Positions 7,764-16,607 of a stretch of 64,000 nt of DNA are shown here, piece by piece. The DNA is taken from contig NZ_JAGQCW010000003.1 in assembly GCF_024346395.1 (NCBI RefSeq), positions 225,337 to 289,336 on the forward strand, read 5' to 3'. The translations under genes and the position numbers were made by a program. Below the pieces are notes generated by a model. It did no database searches and was not told the DNA's origin. It saw only the letters and a list, made by a program, of their open reading frames with translations. This stretch comes from Cyanobium sp. AMD-g (GTDB lineage: Bacteria > Cyanobacteriota > Cyanobacteriia > PCC-6307 > Cyanobiaceae). How positions within the stretch are numbered: position 1 is the first letter of the stretch; each line of letters begins with the position of its first letter.

Positions 7764-9091
7764 CAGAGCGGCGCGGCGCTGCCCCCGGGCGGCTCGTTCG
7801 GCACCAGGAACCCCCAGCTGGCGGTGTAGCCGTGCAGGTGGGTGGTGCCGCCCACCGGGCCGATCTCGCCGTTGCAGAACAGGCCGGCGATCGGCACGGT
7901 GCCGAACACCTCCCGGCAGAGGCTCACGTCGCCGTCGACCTCGCCGTAGAGGCCTTCGCCGCGCCCCAGGCAGGCGAACAGGAAGGCGGCCAGGGGCTCG
8001 CTGCGGCGCCGCGACTGGCCGGCCAGCAGCTGGCGGGATTCATCGCGGGAGGCATCGGCGTCGCGGAGCTGGAACTGCACCTTCTGGCCGACGCGCATGC
8101 GTTCGCCCACCGCCACGGCGCCGTTGCGGGGATCGACGCCGATCAGGTTGCGCACCAGGAAGGAGCCCGGCGCCTCTGCCACGGGGGTGAGGTCGGCGCT
8201 GGGAAGGCTGAAATCGCTGCGGCCGACGCCGAGGAACAGGGAGTGCTTCACCTGCTCCCGCTCGGCCGGGGTGAGGTCGGTGAGGATCGACTGCAACGCC
8301 GCCACGGGGCTGTTGCGGGTGCTGCCGCAGCTCACCTCGATCACCACGTTGCGCTGGGCCTGCTCCACCTCCAGCACCGGGCCGATGGGGCGGCAGCCCT
8401 GGGCCACCAGCGGATCGAGCCGCCAGGAGCCGCTGATCAGGCAGCCCACCGCACCGGTGCGGACGGTGTCGGCGGGGTCCGTGTTGCCGCGACCCGTGTC
8501 GCCACTGCTGAAAAGCAGCGAGCCGTGGGCGGCGCTGTGGGGGCCGGCGATGCCGCCCACCTTGGTGGTGTTGGGGTAGGCGTAATCCAGGCCGCTGATC
8601 AGGTCGTTGATCGCCGTGCCGGTGGGATCGAGCAGCAGCAGCATCGACTGGCCCTCCTCCAGCTCGGCCCCCACCCGCTCGCGCCAGGGCTCGGCCGGGC
8701 CATCAAGGTCGGGCAGGGAGGTGGTGTCGATGGCGAAGGGGCGCAGGCTGGCGCCCGGGAGCCGCAGCAGGGTGACGGCCAGGGCCGGCTGGTGCTCGAT
8801 TTCATGGGGCGCGCCGGCCGGATCGGTGCCCACCACGCCGCCGCCGACGCAGCCCAGCCAGTGGGCGGCGCTGAGCTTCTGCTGCAGCAGGGGCAGCAGG
8901 CGGGGCAGGTCGCTGGCGTAGCTGGCGGAGGCGAACACCAGGGCCAGGTCGGCCTCCGGTGCACCGCGGAGCTGCTCGAACACCTGGTTGACCGCGTCCT
9001 GGAGCGAGCTGTCCCGGCCGAGGGCGGTGCGGCACCAGGGGCCGCCGGGACGGCGTTGCAACCAGGGAAAGGAGGGGAGGGAACCCATCAA
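7763..9091 (-). CDS. FIST N/C domain sensory protein
   Basis: A 442-residue protein with FIST_N followed by FIST_C. Seen: LVFASASYASDLPRLLPLL, LGCVGGGVVGTD, KVGGIAGPHSA and, near the C-terminus, IAGLFCNGEIGPVGG...HGYTASWGF, which is typical of FIST_C. FIST domains are thought to sense small ligands, possibly amino acids, and are usually linked to signal transduction; here the domain stands without an output module. First gene of a leftward operon FIST-trmB-ictB-kinase, divergent from DUF3177 across a 57-base gap that must hold both promoters. Confidence 0.9.
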   Translation of the reverse strand: MMGSLPSFPWLQRRPGGPWCRTALGRDSSLQDAVNQVFEQLRGAPEADLALVFASASYASDLPRLLPLLQQKLSAAHWLGCVGGGVVGTDPAGAPHEIEHQPALAVTLLRLPGASLRPFAIDTTSLPDLDGPAEPWRERVGAELEEGQSMLLLLDPTGTAINDLISGLDYAYPNTTKVGGIAGPHSAAHGSLLFSSGDTGRGNTDPADTVRTGAVGCLISGSWRLDPLVAQGCRPIGPVLEVEQAQRNVVIEVSCGSTRNSPVAALQSILTDLTPAEREQVKHSLFLGVGRSDFSLPSADLTPVAEAPGSFLVRNLIGVDPRNGAVAVGERMRVGQKVQFQLRDADASRDESRQLLAGQSRRRSEPLAAFLFACLGRGEGLYGEVDGDVSLCREVFGTVPIAGLFCNGEIGPVGGTTHLHGYTASWGFLVPNEPPGGSAAPL

Positions 9092-9148
9092 CGGACCCTA
9101 TCGCCTGGGGGGCACACGGATAATGGCGCCTTACCGAACCGAGCGGAC

Positions 9149-9766
9149 GTGCCGGAACAGCTCTATCGCTCCCTGGTCTGGCTCGACGTGCGGCTGGGAA
9201 TGCTGTTCGCCGTGGGGCTGCCGCTGGTGCTGCTCCTCTGGGCGGCCCTCCGCAAGGAGCAGGCCCTGGTGCGCCTGATGGGCCTCTATTGGAAGGTGGC
9301 CAGCCTGCAGCTGATCGCCCTGCTGCTGCTCACGGGCAACCGCCCCACCGGCTTCCTGCTGCTGGTGGTGGCACCGCTGCTGGTGGTGGTGAGCCTGTGG
9401 TTCTGGGTGGATCTCAACGAGGAACTGGCCGACATGCCCCCCTGGCGGGCCCTGCCCCTCACCGTGCGCATCTGGCGCTGGAGCCTGACGCTGCTGTCCC
9501 TGGGCGCGGCGAGCCTGGCCGTCACCGCCCTGCCCTGCATGGGCGGCGCCGGCGCCACCCTGCGCCTCTGCCGGGCCTGGCAGGAGGCGCCCCAGGGGCT
9601 GCACGGTGTGGTGGCCAAGGTGTTCGCCTTCGTCTTCGGCGGCGCGTGGACGACGGGGGTGGCCGCCTTCGTGGGCTACGCGGCCCTGGTGGCCTACGCC
9701 GTGGGGCTGCTGCAGTGGCTGGTGGTGCGCCTGCCGCGGCTGGGCCGGGTGGCCGGCGAGTTCTGA
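9149..9766 (+). CDS. DUF3177 family membrane protein
   Basis: A 205-residue protein with about five transmembrane helices, conserved in cyanobacteria and without known function. The GTG at 9149 is chosen because conserved-looking sequence begins immediately (PEQLYRSLVWLDVRLGMLF) and the frame upstream is antisense to FIST. Seen: FWVDLNEELADMPPWRALPLTVRIWRW and a cysteine in a short polar loop (LPCMGGAG). The next gene starts 4 bases after its stop, suggesting cotranscription. Confidence 0.75.
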   Translation: MPEQLYRSLVWLDVRLGMLFAVGLPLVLLLWAALRKEQALVRLMGLYWKVASLQLIALLLLTGNRPTGFLLLVVAPLLVVVSLWFWVDLNEELADMPPWRALPLTVRIWRWSLTLLSLGAASLAVTALPCMGGAGATLRLCRAWQEAPQGLHGVVAKVFAFVFGGAWTTGVAAFVGYAALVAYAVGLLQWLVVRLPRLGRVAGEF

Positions 9767-9770
9767 CGCC

Positions 9771-10112
9771 ATGACCGACGCCGCCTCACCCTCCGTTGCC
9801 GCCCTGCTGGCGGGGCTGGAGGAGATCAGCCGCCAGCGCCCCGACCGGGTGCTGCGCCTGGTGGGCACCCTGACGGCCCAGGGGGAGGACGAGCCGTTCG
9901 AACTGCTGATCTTCCGGGGCTTCTCCAGCAGCATCACCCACCCCACCGCCTTCGACCCCGACCAGCCGGCCCTGCCCGAATCGGCCCGCATCACGGCGGC
10001 CGAATTGCTGGCCGGACCCCTCAACCCCAGCGACGAGCGGCGCCTGGCGGGACCGCTGCCGGCGGAGACGTTCCTGGATCCGGGGGCCTGGGAGGGGCGG
10101 CCAGGGTCCTGA
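9771..10112 (+). CDS. Conserved cyanobacterial protein of unknown function
   Basis: A soluble, acidic 113-residue protein with LRLVGTLTAQGEDEPFELLIFRGFSSSITHPT, then a proline-rich ILRP-like C-terminal half ending LPAETFLDPGAWEG. Small proteins with the FELLIFRGFSSSTTHPT pattern are common in cyanobacteria and plastid-bearing plants, but I cannot assign a role. It starts 4 bases after the DUF3177 stop, so the two are probably one transcript. Confidence 0.7.
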   Translation: MTDAASPSVAALLAGLEEISRQRPDRVLRLVGTLTAQGEDEPFELLIFRGFSSSITHPTAFDPDQPALPESARITAAELLAGPLNPSDERRLAGPLPAETFLDPGAWEGRPGS

Positions 10113-10117
10113 TCGGA

Positions 10118-11047
10118 ATGGCCAGGAGCTCCGGCCGGGAAACAGAGGATCCTGCTGATTTCCGTAGAGTCCCCGGCGGTGCGTGCCCGCGTCCGTTGAC
10201 CCTGTCTCCCCTGAAGCGCGTGGCCCCCCTGGCGGCTGCTGTCGTTGCGCTCGTGCTGCCGTCCGCCGCCAGGGGGGCCACCTGCGAAGACAGCTTCGAG
10301 CAGAAGGGCAACCCCATCTCCGGGATTCGCTTCCACGCCGAAGTCACCGTTGATGCGTTGTCGGTGCCGGTGGCGATTCGCCAGCTGCGCGGCATCGCCG
10401 CCACCCGGGGCTACGACATCCTCAGCGAAGAGGCCGACGACGGCAGCATGCTGCTCGAGCAGCCCCGATCGGGCTCCGCCCGGCCGTTCCCGATCATCGC
10501 CACCGCCCTTGCCGAGCAGGCCGCCGCCCGGGTGAAGCTGGAGGCGAAGTTGCCGGCCGGCATGCTGGCGGGGGCCGGTGGGGCGCGCAACGAGCTCTGC
10601 GCCATGTTGAACGCCGTCAAAGGTGGCCCGGAAGGCATCGCTGCCGCCGAGCGCAGCCAGGGGGCGGTGTCCTCGGCCGGCCCGGTCGTGATCGATGCCC
10701 TGGTGCTGTCGCAGCAGATCTCCCAGGAAGCCGACACCAACGCCGCTTCCATTCCCACCCGCTACCAGGGCAAGACCTTCACCATCAAGGGCCGGGTGGC
10801 CCATGTGGCCAAGGACGGTGGCGCCTACCGCATCGACTACGACATTCCCCGCTCCACCAACGATCTGGTGCTGAAGTTCGGCAAGTTCCGTTTCCTCACC
10901 CAGATCAGCTGCCTGGCCGCCAAGGGCCAGGGCGCCTATGCCCTCTCTCTGCGGAACGGACAGGGCATCCAGCTGACGGGCCAGTACAAGGATTACGACC
11001 CGCCCCGGCACGTCATGTGGTTCGAGGGCTGCCGGCCGGTCGATTGA
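10118..11047 (+). CDS. Exported protein with OB-fold-like C-terminal domain
   Basis: A protein of up to 309 residues. A signal peptide (RVAPLAAAVVALVLPSAARGA) begins near residue 34 if the ATG at 10118 is used; an in-frame TTG at 10196 would place it at the N-terminus and is biologically more plausible, but the longer frame is reported. The C-terminal half (YQGKTFTIKGRVAHVAKDGGAYRIDYD ... ISCLAAKGQG ... GQYKDYDPPRHVMWFEGC) has the GRV/GxY pattern of tRNA_anti-like OB-fold domains of secreted proteins. Three cysteines remain after signal cleavage. Function unknown. Confidence 0.65.
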   Translation: MARSSGRETEDPADFRRVPGGACPRPLTLSPLKRVAPLAAAVVALVLPSAARGATCEDSFEQKGNPISGIRFHAEVTVDALSVPVAIRQLRGIAATRGYDILSEEADDGSMLLEQPRSGSARPFPIIATALAEQAAARVKLEAKLPAGMLAGAGGARNELCAMLNAVKGGPEGIAAAERSQGAVSSAGPVVIDALVLSQQISQEADTNAASIPTRYQGKTFTIKGRVAHVAKDGGAYRIDYDIPRSTNDLVLKFGKFRFLTQISCLAAKGQGAYALSLRNGQGIQLTGQYKDYDPPRHVMWFEGCRPVD

Positions 11048-11062
11048 GGCCGTGACAACGGC

Positions 11063-12379
11063 GTGAAGATCCTGTTCTCCATGCATGGCGAGGCGGGCCA
11101 TCACCTGGGGACGTTCCGGCTGGCCAGGGCCCTGGTGTCCCGAGGTCACCGGGTGACCTATCTCGGGCTACCCCGGGTGAGGCAGCTCGTCGAAGATCAG
11201 GGCTTCGCGTTCATCGCCTTCGCGGAGGATCTCTTCAGCGTTACCGGCGACGCGCAGGAACGCCCGGTGGCTGGGGAGGCCCTGTTTCGCCGTTACACCA
11301 CGGCCATCGTCGACGGCAGCCTCGATGCCTGCCTGCTCTCGGCCCGGCCGGACCTGCTGCTGTGTGATTCCTTTCTCTGGTACGTGGCCCTGCGGGCCCT
11401 GCGGCTGGGCCTCCCGACCCTCCAGATCTCCACCTCGCTCTTCCTCTTCGACAACGCCCTCATTCCCCCGGCGGTGACTTCCCTCAGGCCGGGCCGGGGC
11501 GTGCTCTCAGCCCTGCGGATCTCCCTGGCCTGGAAGCTGATGCATCTCCGGTATCTGGTCACCAAGCGCCTGGCCTCCCGGCTGGCCGGCGCCTACCGCG
11601 CCCCCCTGCGCATGCACCATCTCACCGACACCTTTCTGTGGGTGGCCCGCCAGTCCGGCGTCCGCTGCCGGCGCAACGTCACCTACCGCCTTGACGAGAT
11701 CGGCCCGCACCTGATCCTGCCCGAGCTTGTGCTGTGTCCGGCCGCCTTCCAGCTGCCGGGTCCGCGGGCGAAGGAGCGGCGCCATTGCGGCGATTTCATT
11801 GATTTTCAACGGCAGGAGCCGCCGCTGCCGTTCGATCCCTCCGGCCGGACGATCATCTTCTGTTCGCTGGGCACAAGTGCGGGGGCCTACCGGCAGGCCA
11901 GACGATTCTTTTCGGCCGTGGCCGAAGCCAGCACCCTGGCTCCGGAGTGGTTCTTCGTGCTCCACAGCAGCGATCCAGCCCTCATCGGCGCCTTGGCGTC
12001 AACCGCCAACCTGCTGGTGGTGCCCTGGATTTCCCAGCTCACGCTGCTGCGCCATGCGGCCGTCATGGTTCACCATGGCGGTCTCAATTCGATCATGGAA
12101 TGTGTCCAGAATCACGTTCCCATGGTGATCCTTCCCTGCGCCAGGGACCAGCCGGGCAATGCCGTCCGGGCGGCCCATCATCAGCTGGCCCTCACGGCGG
12201 ATGTCGGATCGATCACCGCCGACCGGCTGCGGCAGTTGATCGGGGAGGCCATGGGTGATCCAGGATTGAAGCGGGGTCTCCGGCGCATGCAGGACCAGAT
12301 CGAACGGGAGCGTGGCCTGCCGCAGGCGGTGGCGTTCATCGAAGGCTTCACGGTTGGCGGCAACAACGAAGAGGCTTAA
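11063..12379 (+). CDS. GT1 (UGT/MGT-like) glycosyltransferase
   Basis: A 438-residue GT-B glycosyltransferase that would transfer an NDP-activated sugar to a small acceptor. The N-terminal domain starts MKILFSMHGEAGHHLGTFRLARALVSRGHRVTYLG. The donor-binding C-terminal domain has IIFCSLGTSAG and VVPWISQLTLLRHAAVMVHHGGLNSIMECVQNHVPMVILP, a clear MGT-type signature (the HHGG motif at about 334-337). The GTG start at 11063 lies 16 bases after the upstream stop. It begins the rightward arm of the biosynthetic locus with the radical SAM gene 61 bases downstream, so glycosylation of the product is inferred. A stand-alone lipid or carotenoid glycosyltransferase is the alternative. Confidence 0.85.
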   Translation: MKILFSMHGEAGHHLGTFRLARALVSRGHRVTYLGLPRVRQLVEDQGFAFIAFAEDLFSVTGDAQERPVAGEALFRRYTTAIVDGSLDACLLSARPDLLLCDSFLWYVALRALRLGLPTLQISTSLFLFDNALIPPAVTSLRPGRGVLSALRISLAWKLMHLRYLVTKRLASRLAGAYRAPLRMHHLTDTFLWVARQSGVRCRRNVTYRLDEIGPHLILPELVLCPAAFQLPGPRAKERRHCGDFIDFQRQEPPLPFDPSGRTIIFCSLGTSAGAYRQARRFFSAVAEASTLAPEWFFVLHSSDPALIGALASTANLLVVPWISQLTLLRHAAVMVHHGGLNSIMECVQNHVPMVILPCARDQPGNAVRAAHHQLALTADVGSITADRLRQLIGEAMGDPGLKRGLRRMQDQIERERGLPQAVAFIEGFTVGGNNEEA

Positions 12380-12439
12380 ATGATTCTGTCGCATCGTGAT
12401 GTCGTGCTAATTTCAATCAGGCTTCCTTAGGTCTCGGTC

Positions 12440-13312
12440 ATGGCAGCCCATCCGCTGACGCATCACAGCTTGCAGGATGGGCGTGTTCCCACGTACATGA
12501 TGGAGATCACGACGGTGGTGGGCTGCAAGGTCAACTGCACCTTCTGCCCCCAGAAAAGTCTCCTGAGTCAGTACAGAAGTCCGAAACGCCGGCTCGCCTT
12601 CGATGATTTCCGTCTGGCGCTCGACAAGATGCCGGAGGATGTCATCATCATCTTTGCCGGTTTTTCCGAGCCTTTCCTCAACGAGGACTGCACGCGGATG
12701 ATCCTCCACGCCCACAGCAAGGGTCACCCCCTGTGTGTCTTCACCACGGCCGTCGGCATGACGCTGGAGGACGTCGAACAGATCAAGGCGATCCCGTTCA
12801 GCGCCTTTCCCCATGGCGGGTTCACCATCCATCTCCCCGATGCCAGACGCCTCGCCAAGATCGATGTCACGCCGGAGTATCTGCAGGTGCTCGAGGCCCT
12901 GAAGGCGGCCAACATTCAGAACTTCTCGGTCATGGCGATGGATACAATCCATCCTGACGTGGTCTCCATCTTTCCGCCCTCCAGTGTGGCGCTGCCGACG
13001 ATGAATTCCCGCTCGGGAAACCTGGAGAAGCAAGGCGTCACCGAGGACTTCGTGGCCTCATCCCATGAGGGCCCCGTGATCTGCGGACGGGATGAATCCA
13101 TCTACAACAATGTGATGCTCCCCAACGGCGACGTTGTTCTCTGCTGCCAGGATTACCACATGGATCATGTGCTCGGGAACATCTTCGAGCAATCCTTCGC
13201 CGACGTCCTCCCCCGCCCCATCCCCGGTTACGACCTCTGCAAGACGTGCGTCTACGCCATCAAGCTGCCTCCGAACGTTCCCGTCTTCGAGTTCGCCAAG
13301 GCACCGGCCTGA
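12440..13312 (+). CDS. Radical SAM/SPASM-type protein 1
   Basis: A 290-residue radical SAM enzyme. The cluster-binding motif is CKVNCTFC (CX3CX2C, residues 29-36), preceded by MMEITTVVG. Later motifs are GFSEPFLN (the GGEP-like SAM-contacting strand) and a C-terminal Cys set C215, C234-C235, C272 and C275 in CG, CCQDYHMDH and CKTC, consistent with a short SPASM/twitch domain holding an auxiliary cluster. Such proteins appear in peptide-modification and in polysaccharide loci; there is no visible precursor peptide nearby. It ends 13 bases before the carboxylic acid reductase, implying one operon. Confidence 0.88.
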   Translation: MAAHPLTHHSLQDGRVPTYMMEITTVVGCKVNCTFCPQKSLLSQYRSPKRRLAFDDFRLALDKMPEDVIIIFAGFSEPFLNEDCTRMILHAHSKGHPLCVFTTAVGMTLEDVEQIKAIPFSAFPHGGFTIHLPDARRLAKIDVTPEYLQVLEALKAANIQNFSVMAMDTIHPDVVSIFPPSSVALPTMNSRSGNLEKQGVTEDFVASSHEGPVICGRDESIYNNVMLPNGDVVLCCQDYHMDHVLGNIFEQSFADVLPRPIPGYDLCKTCVYAIKLPPNVPVFEFAKAPA

Positions 13313-13325
13313 GGCCCGTGTCGTC

Positions 13326-16300
13326 GTGAGCGATCCCAGCGTTGTCCTGCCGTCGTCCCTGGCCTACGGGACCCTCATCGACAGCGTTCTGGCGGCCCAT
13401 CCCGAGCGCCCCGCCCTAGCCGAACGTGCCTATGACGTTGCCGCCGACCCCGCCACGGGAGCCACCCACCGTCAGATCCTGGCGGAATTCCGTTCCATCA
13501 CCTACCGGACCCTGCGCGATCGGGTCCGGTGCCTGGCCGCGGCCTGGCAGCGCGATCCCGATGGCGCCATCCGCCGCGGCGAGCGGGTCGCGCTCATCGG
13601 TTTCGCCAGCATCGACTACGCGGTCATCGACCTGGCCCTGGCCTACACCGGGGCCGTGCCGATGCCCCTCTCGGGACACCATTCGGCCGCCGAGTTCGAC
13701 GCGATCCTGGAGCGGACCACCCCAGCGGCGCTGGCGGTTTCCATCGCCCAGCTGCCCGCCGTCGTGGATCTGGTGCGGCGCCATGGCTGCCTCCGGCAGC
13801 TGATCGTCTTCGACGCCGACTCCCGGATCACGGCCGAGCGGAATCACCTGGAGGAGGCCGAGAGAACGCTGCGGGCGGCGGGGTCGACGGTTCCACTGGT
13901 GCTCCTGGCGGATCTCATCGTCCGCGGCCAGGGCGACGCTGCCGACCTCCCTCCCCCGGCCGCCGTCGACCCGGAGGCGATGGCCCTGCTGATCCACACC
14001 TCGGGCAGCACCGGCCAGCCGAAGGGGGCCTGCATCTCCGCGGCGGCCCTGGTCAACACCTGGCGCCAGGTCAGCGGCCCCGACCCGAAGGTGGCGGTGG
14101 TGCTCGCTCCCTTCCACCACATGATGGGCAGGGATTCGATGGTCACCGCCCTCAACTCCGGTGGCCTGGCCTGCTTCACCCAGAAGCCGGATCTCTCCAC
14201 CGTCTTCGAGGACATCCGCCTGGCCCGACCGACGGGGCTGGTGCTGTTTCCGCGCCTCTGTGAGTGGATCGATCAGCACGTGCGAACGACCCCGTCCGAC
14301 GACCTGCGGTTCTTCCTGGGCGACCGGCTGCAATCCATCGTCGTGGCCTCGGCGCCGGTCGCGCCCCGCGTCAGGGCGCTGATGGAGGAGACCTTCCGGG
14401 TGCCGGTGCACGAGGGCTACAGCAGCACCGAGACGGCCAGCGGCGGCCTGGCCATGAACGGCCGGCTCAACAGCCCCAACGTCATCGCCTACCGGCTGCG
14501 GGATGTGCCGGAGTCGGGCTACTTCCGCTCCGATCGCCCCTATCCGAGGGGCGAGCTGTGCGTGAAGACCCGCTTCGGCATCCGGGGGTACTTCCGGAAC
14601 CCGGAAGCGACGGCGGACCTGTTCGATGCCGACGGCTTCTGCTGCACCGGGGATGTGGTCGAGGAGCGCGGCCCCGGCCAGATCGCCCTCATCGACCGGC
14701 GCCGGAACGTCATCAAGCTGTCGCAGGGGGAGTACGTCGCCGTCGGCGCGCTGGAGCAGCTGTTCGCCGATGGCTGCGCCTCGGTGGCCCAGATCCATGT
14801 CCACGGCGAGAGCAGCCGTTCCTACCTGCTGGCGGTCGTGGTGCCGGACCCTGAGGCCCTGGCGCGGCGGCCCCGGCCCCCTGCCGATGACGCCGAGCTG
14901 ATCGCCCTGGTGCGTGAGGAGATGGTGCAGCTGGCCGGCGAGAAGGGCCTGAAAAGCTTCGAGATTCCCCGGGATCTCCTGCTGGCGGACGAACCCTTCT
15001 CCCAGGCCAACGGCCTGCTGTCCTCCCTGGGCAAGCCGCTTCGGCCCGCCATCCGCCAGCGCTATCAGGCGGCCCTGGCCGAGCTCTACGACAGCCACGA
15101 ACGTCTCGGTGATGCGGCTCTGGCCTCCTTGCGGCAGCCCGGTGCCGAGCGGAGCCTTGAGGAACGGCTGCAGCTGCTGCTGGGCAGCACCCTCGGCGTC
15201 CACGACCAGGCGTCCCTTCAGGGCCGCTGCTTCCGCGATCTGGGCGGCGACTCCCTCGCTGCCGTTCAGCTGTCGGTGCGGATCGAAGCGGAGTTCGGTG
15301 TGGCCATCGAGGCCAGCCAGATCCTCGGGCCCGACGGCACGATCGCTGCCTGGGCGCGGATTCTCCGGGCCGACGGCTCCGGCCCGGCCCGGGAGCCGGC
15401 CGCCGAAGTGCTCGCCGCCGCCGACTTCCGGGTGGAGGCCTTCATCGATACGGCCACGCTTCGGGCCGCGGCGCAGCTGCCAGCGGCTTCAGGACCGGTC
15501 CGGTCGGTGCTGCTCACCGGGGCGAACGGGTTTCTGGGCGGCCGGGTCGCCCAGGCCTGGCTGGAACGCCTCGCCAGCAGCGGCGGCCGGCTGGTTTGCC
15601 TGGTCCGGCCCAGCCAAACCCAGTCCGCCCGGGAGCGTCTCGACGCCCGCTTCGCCCACCTCGAGCCGGCCGTGGCGGCGCGCTGGTGCACCCTGGCGGA
15701 GCAGCACCTGGAGGTGGTGGCCGGCGACATCGGCGAGCCGCGGCTGGGGCTGGACGCCGCCACCTACGACCGGCTGGCCCACGGCATCGAGGCCATCGTC
15801 CACGGCGCCGCCCTGGTCAATCACCGGCTCGACTACCGCCACCTCCGCCGACCCAATGTCATCGGCACCGCCGAGATCGTGCGGCTGGCGCTGACGCAGC
15901 GGCGCAAGTCGATCGCCATGGTCTCCACCATCGGCGTGGCCTCCCTGCCGGAGGCCATCCGTCTCGACGGCTCCTATGCCAACGGCTACATCGCCAGCAA
16001 GTGGGCCTGTGAGCAGCTGCTGCGCTCCAGCCACGCCGCCACGGGCCTGCCGATCCGGATCCTGCGATCGGGGCTGGTGCTGCCCGATCGGCACCTGGCC
16101 GGGGAACGCAATCCGGACGACATTCTCGCGCGGCTGATCCACAGCCTCCTGCTCACGGGCCTCGCCCCTCCGGCCTTCGGCGTCACCGATGCCACCGGCC
16201 AGGAGGCGGGCTTCCGGGTCAGCGGCCTGCCGGTGGATCAGCTGGCCCAGGCGATCGTGGCCCTGGCGGATGGCGCGCCCGAGGGCTTCCACCTGCTCAC

Positions 16301-16607
16301 CCTCGGTGGCCCCGCCGACGGCGCCTTTCCGCTGGAGGCCCTGGTGGAGCGGATCGAGGCGGCCGGCTTCCCTCTGCAGCGGACGGCCAGCTACGGGGAG
16401 TGGCTGGAGCGGATCGAGCCGGCCCTGCGCCGGCTGCCCGCGGCCCAGCGGTCCCTGTCGCTGCTGGATGTGCTGGAGGCGTACCGCCCCGCCAGGGCCC
16501 CGGAGCTGGCGGGGCCGGGGGGCGGCGCCCTGGCGGCCTTCCCGGGGGACTACCTGGGCAAGGTCTGCTCCGAGGCCGTCGCGGCGGCAGGGGTCAGTTC
16601 GGCCTGA
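13326..16607 (+). CDS. Carboxylic acid reductase (adenylation-carrier-reductase)
   Basis: A 1093-residue three-module enzyme that should activate a carboxylic acid with ATP, load it on a phosphopantetheine arm and release it as an aldehyde with NADPH. Adenylation domain (about 1-560): LLIHTSGSTGQPKGA, FHHMMGRDSM, DLSTVFEDIRLARPT, EGYSSTE, TGD and KLSQGEYVAVGALE, matching CAR-type rather than NRPS adenylation. Carrier: FRDLGGDSLAAVQL, Ser carrying the arm. Reductase: VLLTGANGFLG and the YIASK (YX3K) catalytic pair, with LLTGLAP further on. Length is close to the roughly 1170 residues of bacterial CARs. GTG 13326 is used. The 3' end overlaps the convergent ThDP gene by 58 bases. A phosphopantetheinyl transferase is needed and is not in this window. 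Confidence 0.92.
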   Translation: MSDPSVVLPSSLAYGTLIDSVLAAHPERPALAERAYDVAADPATGATHRQILAEFRSITYRTLRDRVRCLAAAWQRDPDGAIRRGERVALIGFASIDYAVIDLALAYTGAVPMPLSGHHSAAEFDAILERTTPAALAVSIAQLPAVVDLVRRHGCLRQLIVFDADSRITAERNHLEEAERTLRAAGSTVPLVLLADLIVRGQGDAADLPPPAAVDPEAMALLIHTSGSTGQPKGACISAAALVNTWRQVSGPDPKVAVVLAPFHHMMGRDSMVTALNSGGLACFTQKPDLSTVFEDIRLARPTGLVLFPRLCEWIDQHVRTTPSDDLRFFLGDRLQSIVVASAPVAPRVRALMEETFRVPVHEGYSSTETASGGLAMNGRLNSPNVIAYRLRDVPESGYFRSDRPYPRGELCVKTRFGIRGYFRNPEATADLFDADGFCCTGDVVEERGPGQIALIDRRRNVIKLSQGEYVAVGALEQLFADGCASVAQIHVHGESSRSYLLAVVVPDPEALARRPRPPADDAELIALVREEMVQLAGEKGLKSFEIPRDLLLADEPFSQANGLLSSLGKPLRPAIRQRYQAALAELYDSHERLGDAALASLRQPGAERSLEERLQLLLGSTLGVHDQASLQGRCFRDLGGDSLAAVQLSVRIEAEFGVAIEASQILGPDGTIAAWARILRADGSGPAREPAAEVLAAADFRVEAFIDTATLRAAAQLPAASGPVRSVLLTGANGFLGGRVAQAWLERLASSGGRLVCLVRPSQTQSARERLDARFAHLEPAVAARWCTLAEQHLEVVAGDIGEPRLGLDAATYDRLAHGIEAIVHGAALVNHRLDYRHLRRPNVIGTAEIVRLALTQRRKSIAMVSTIGVASLPEAIRLDGSYANGYIASKWACEQLLRSSHAATGLPIRILRSGLVLPDRHLAGERNPDDILARLIHSLLLTGLAPPAFGVTDATGQEAGFRVSGLPVDQLAQAIVALADGAPEGFHLLTLGGPADGAFPLEALVERIEAAGFPLQRTASYGEWLERIEPALRRLPAAQRSLSLLDVLEAYRPARAPELAGPGGGALAAFPGDYLGKVCSEAVAAAGVSSA

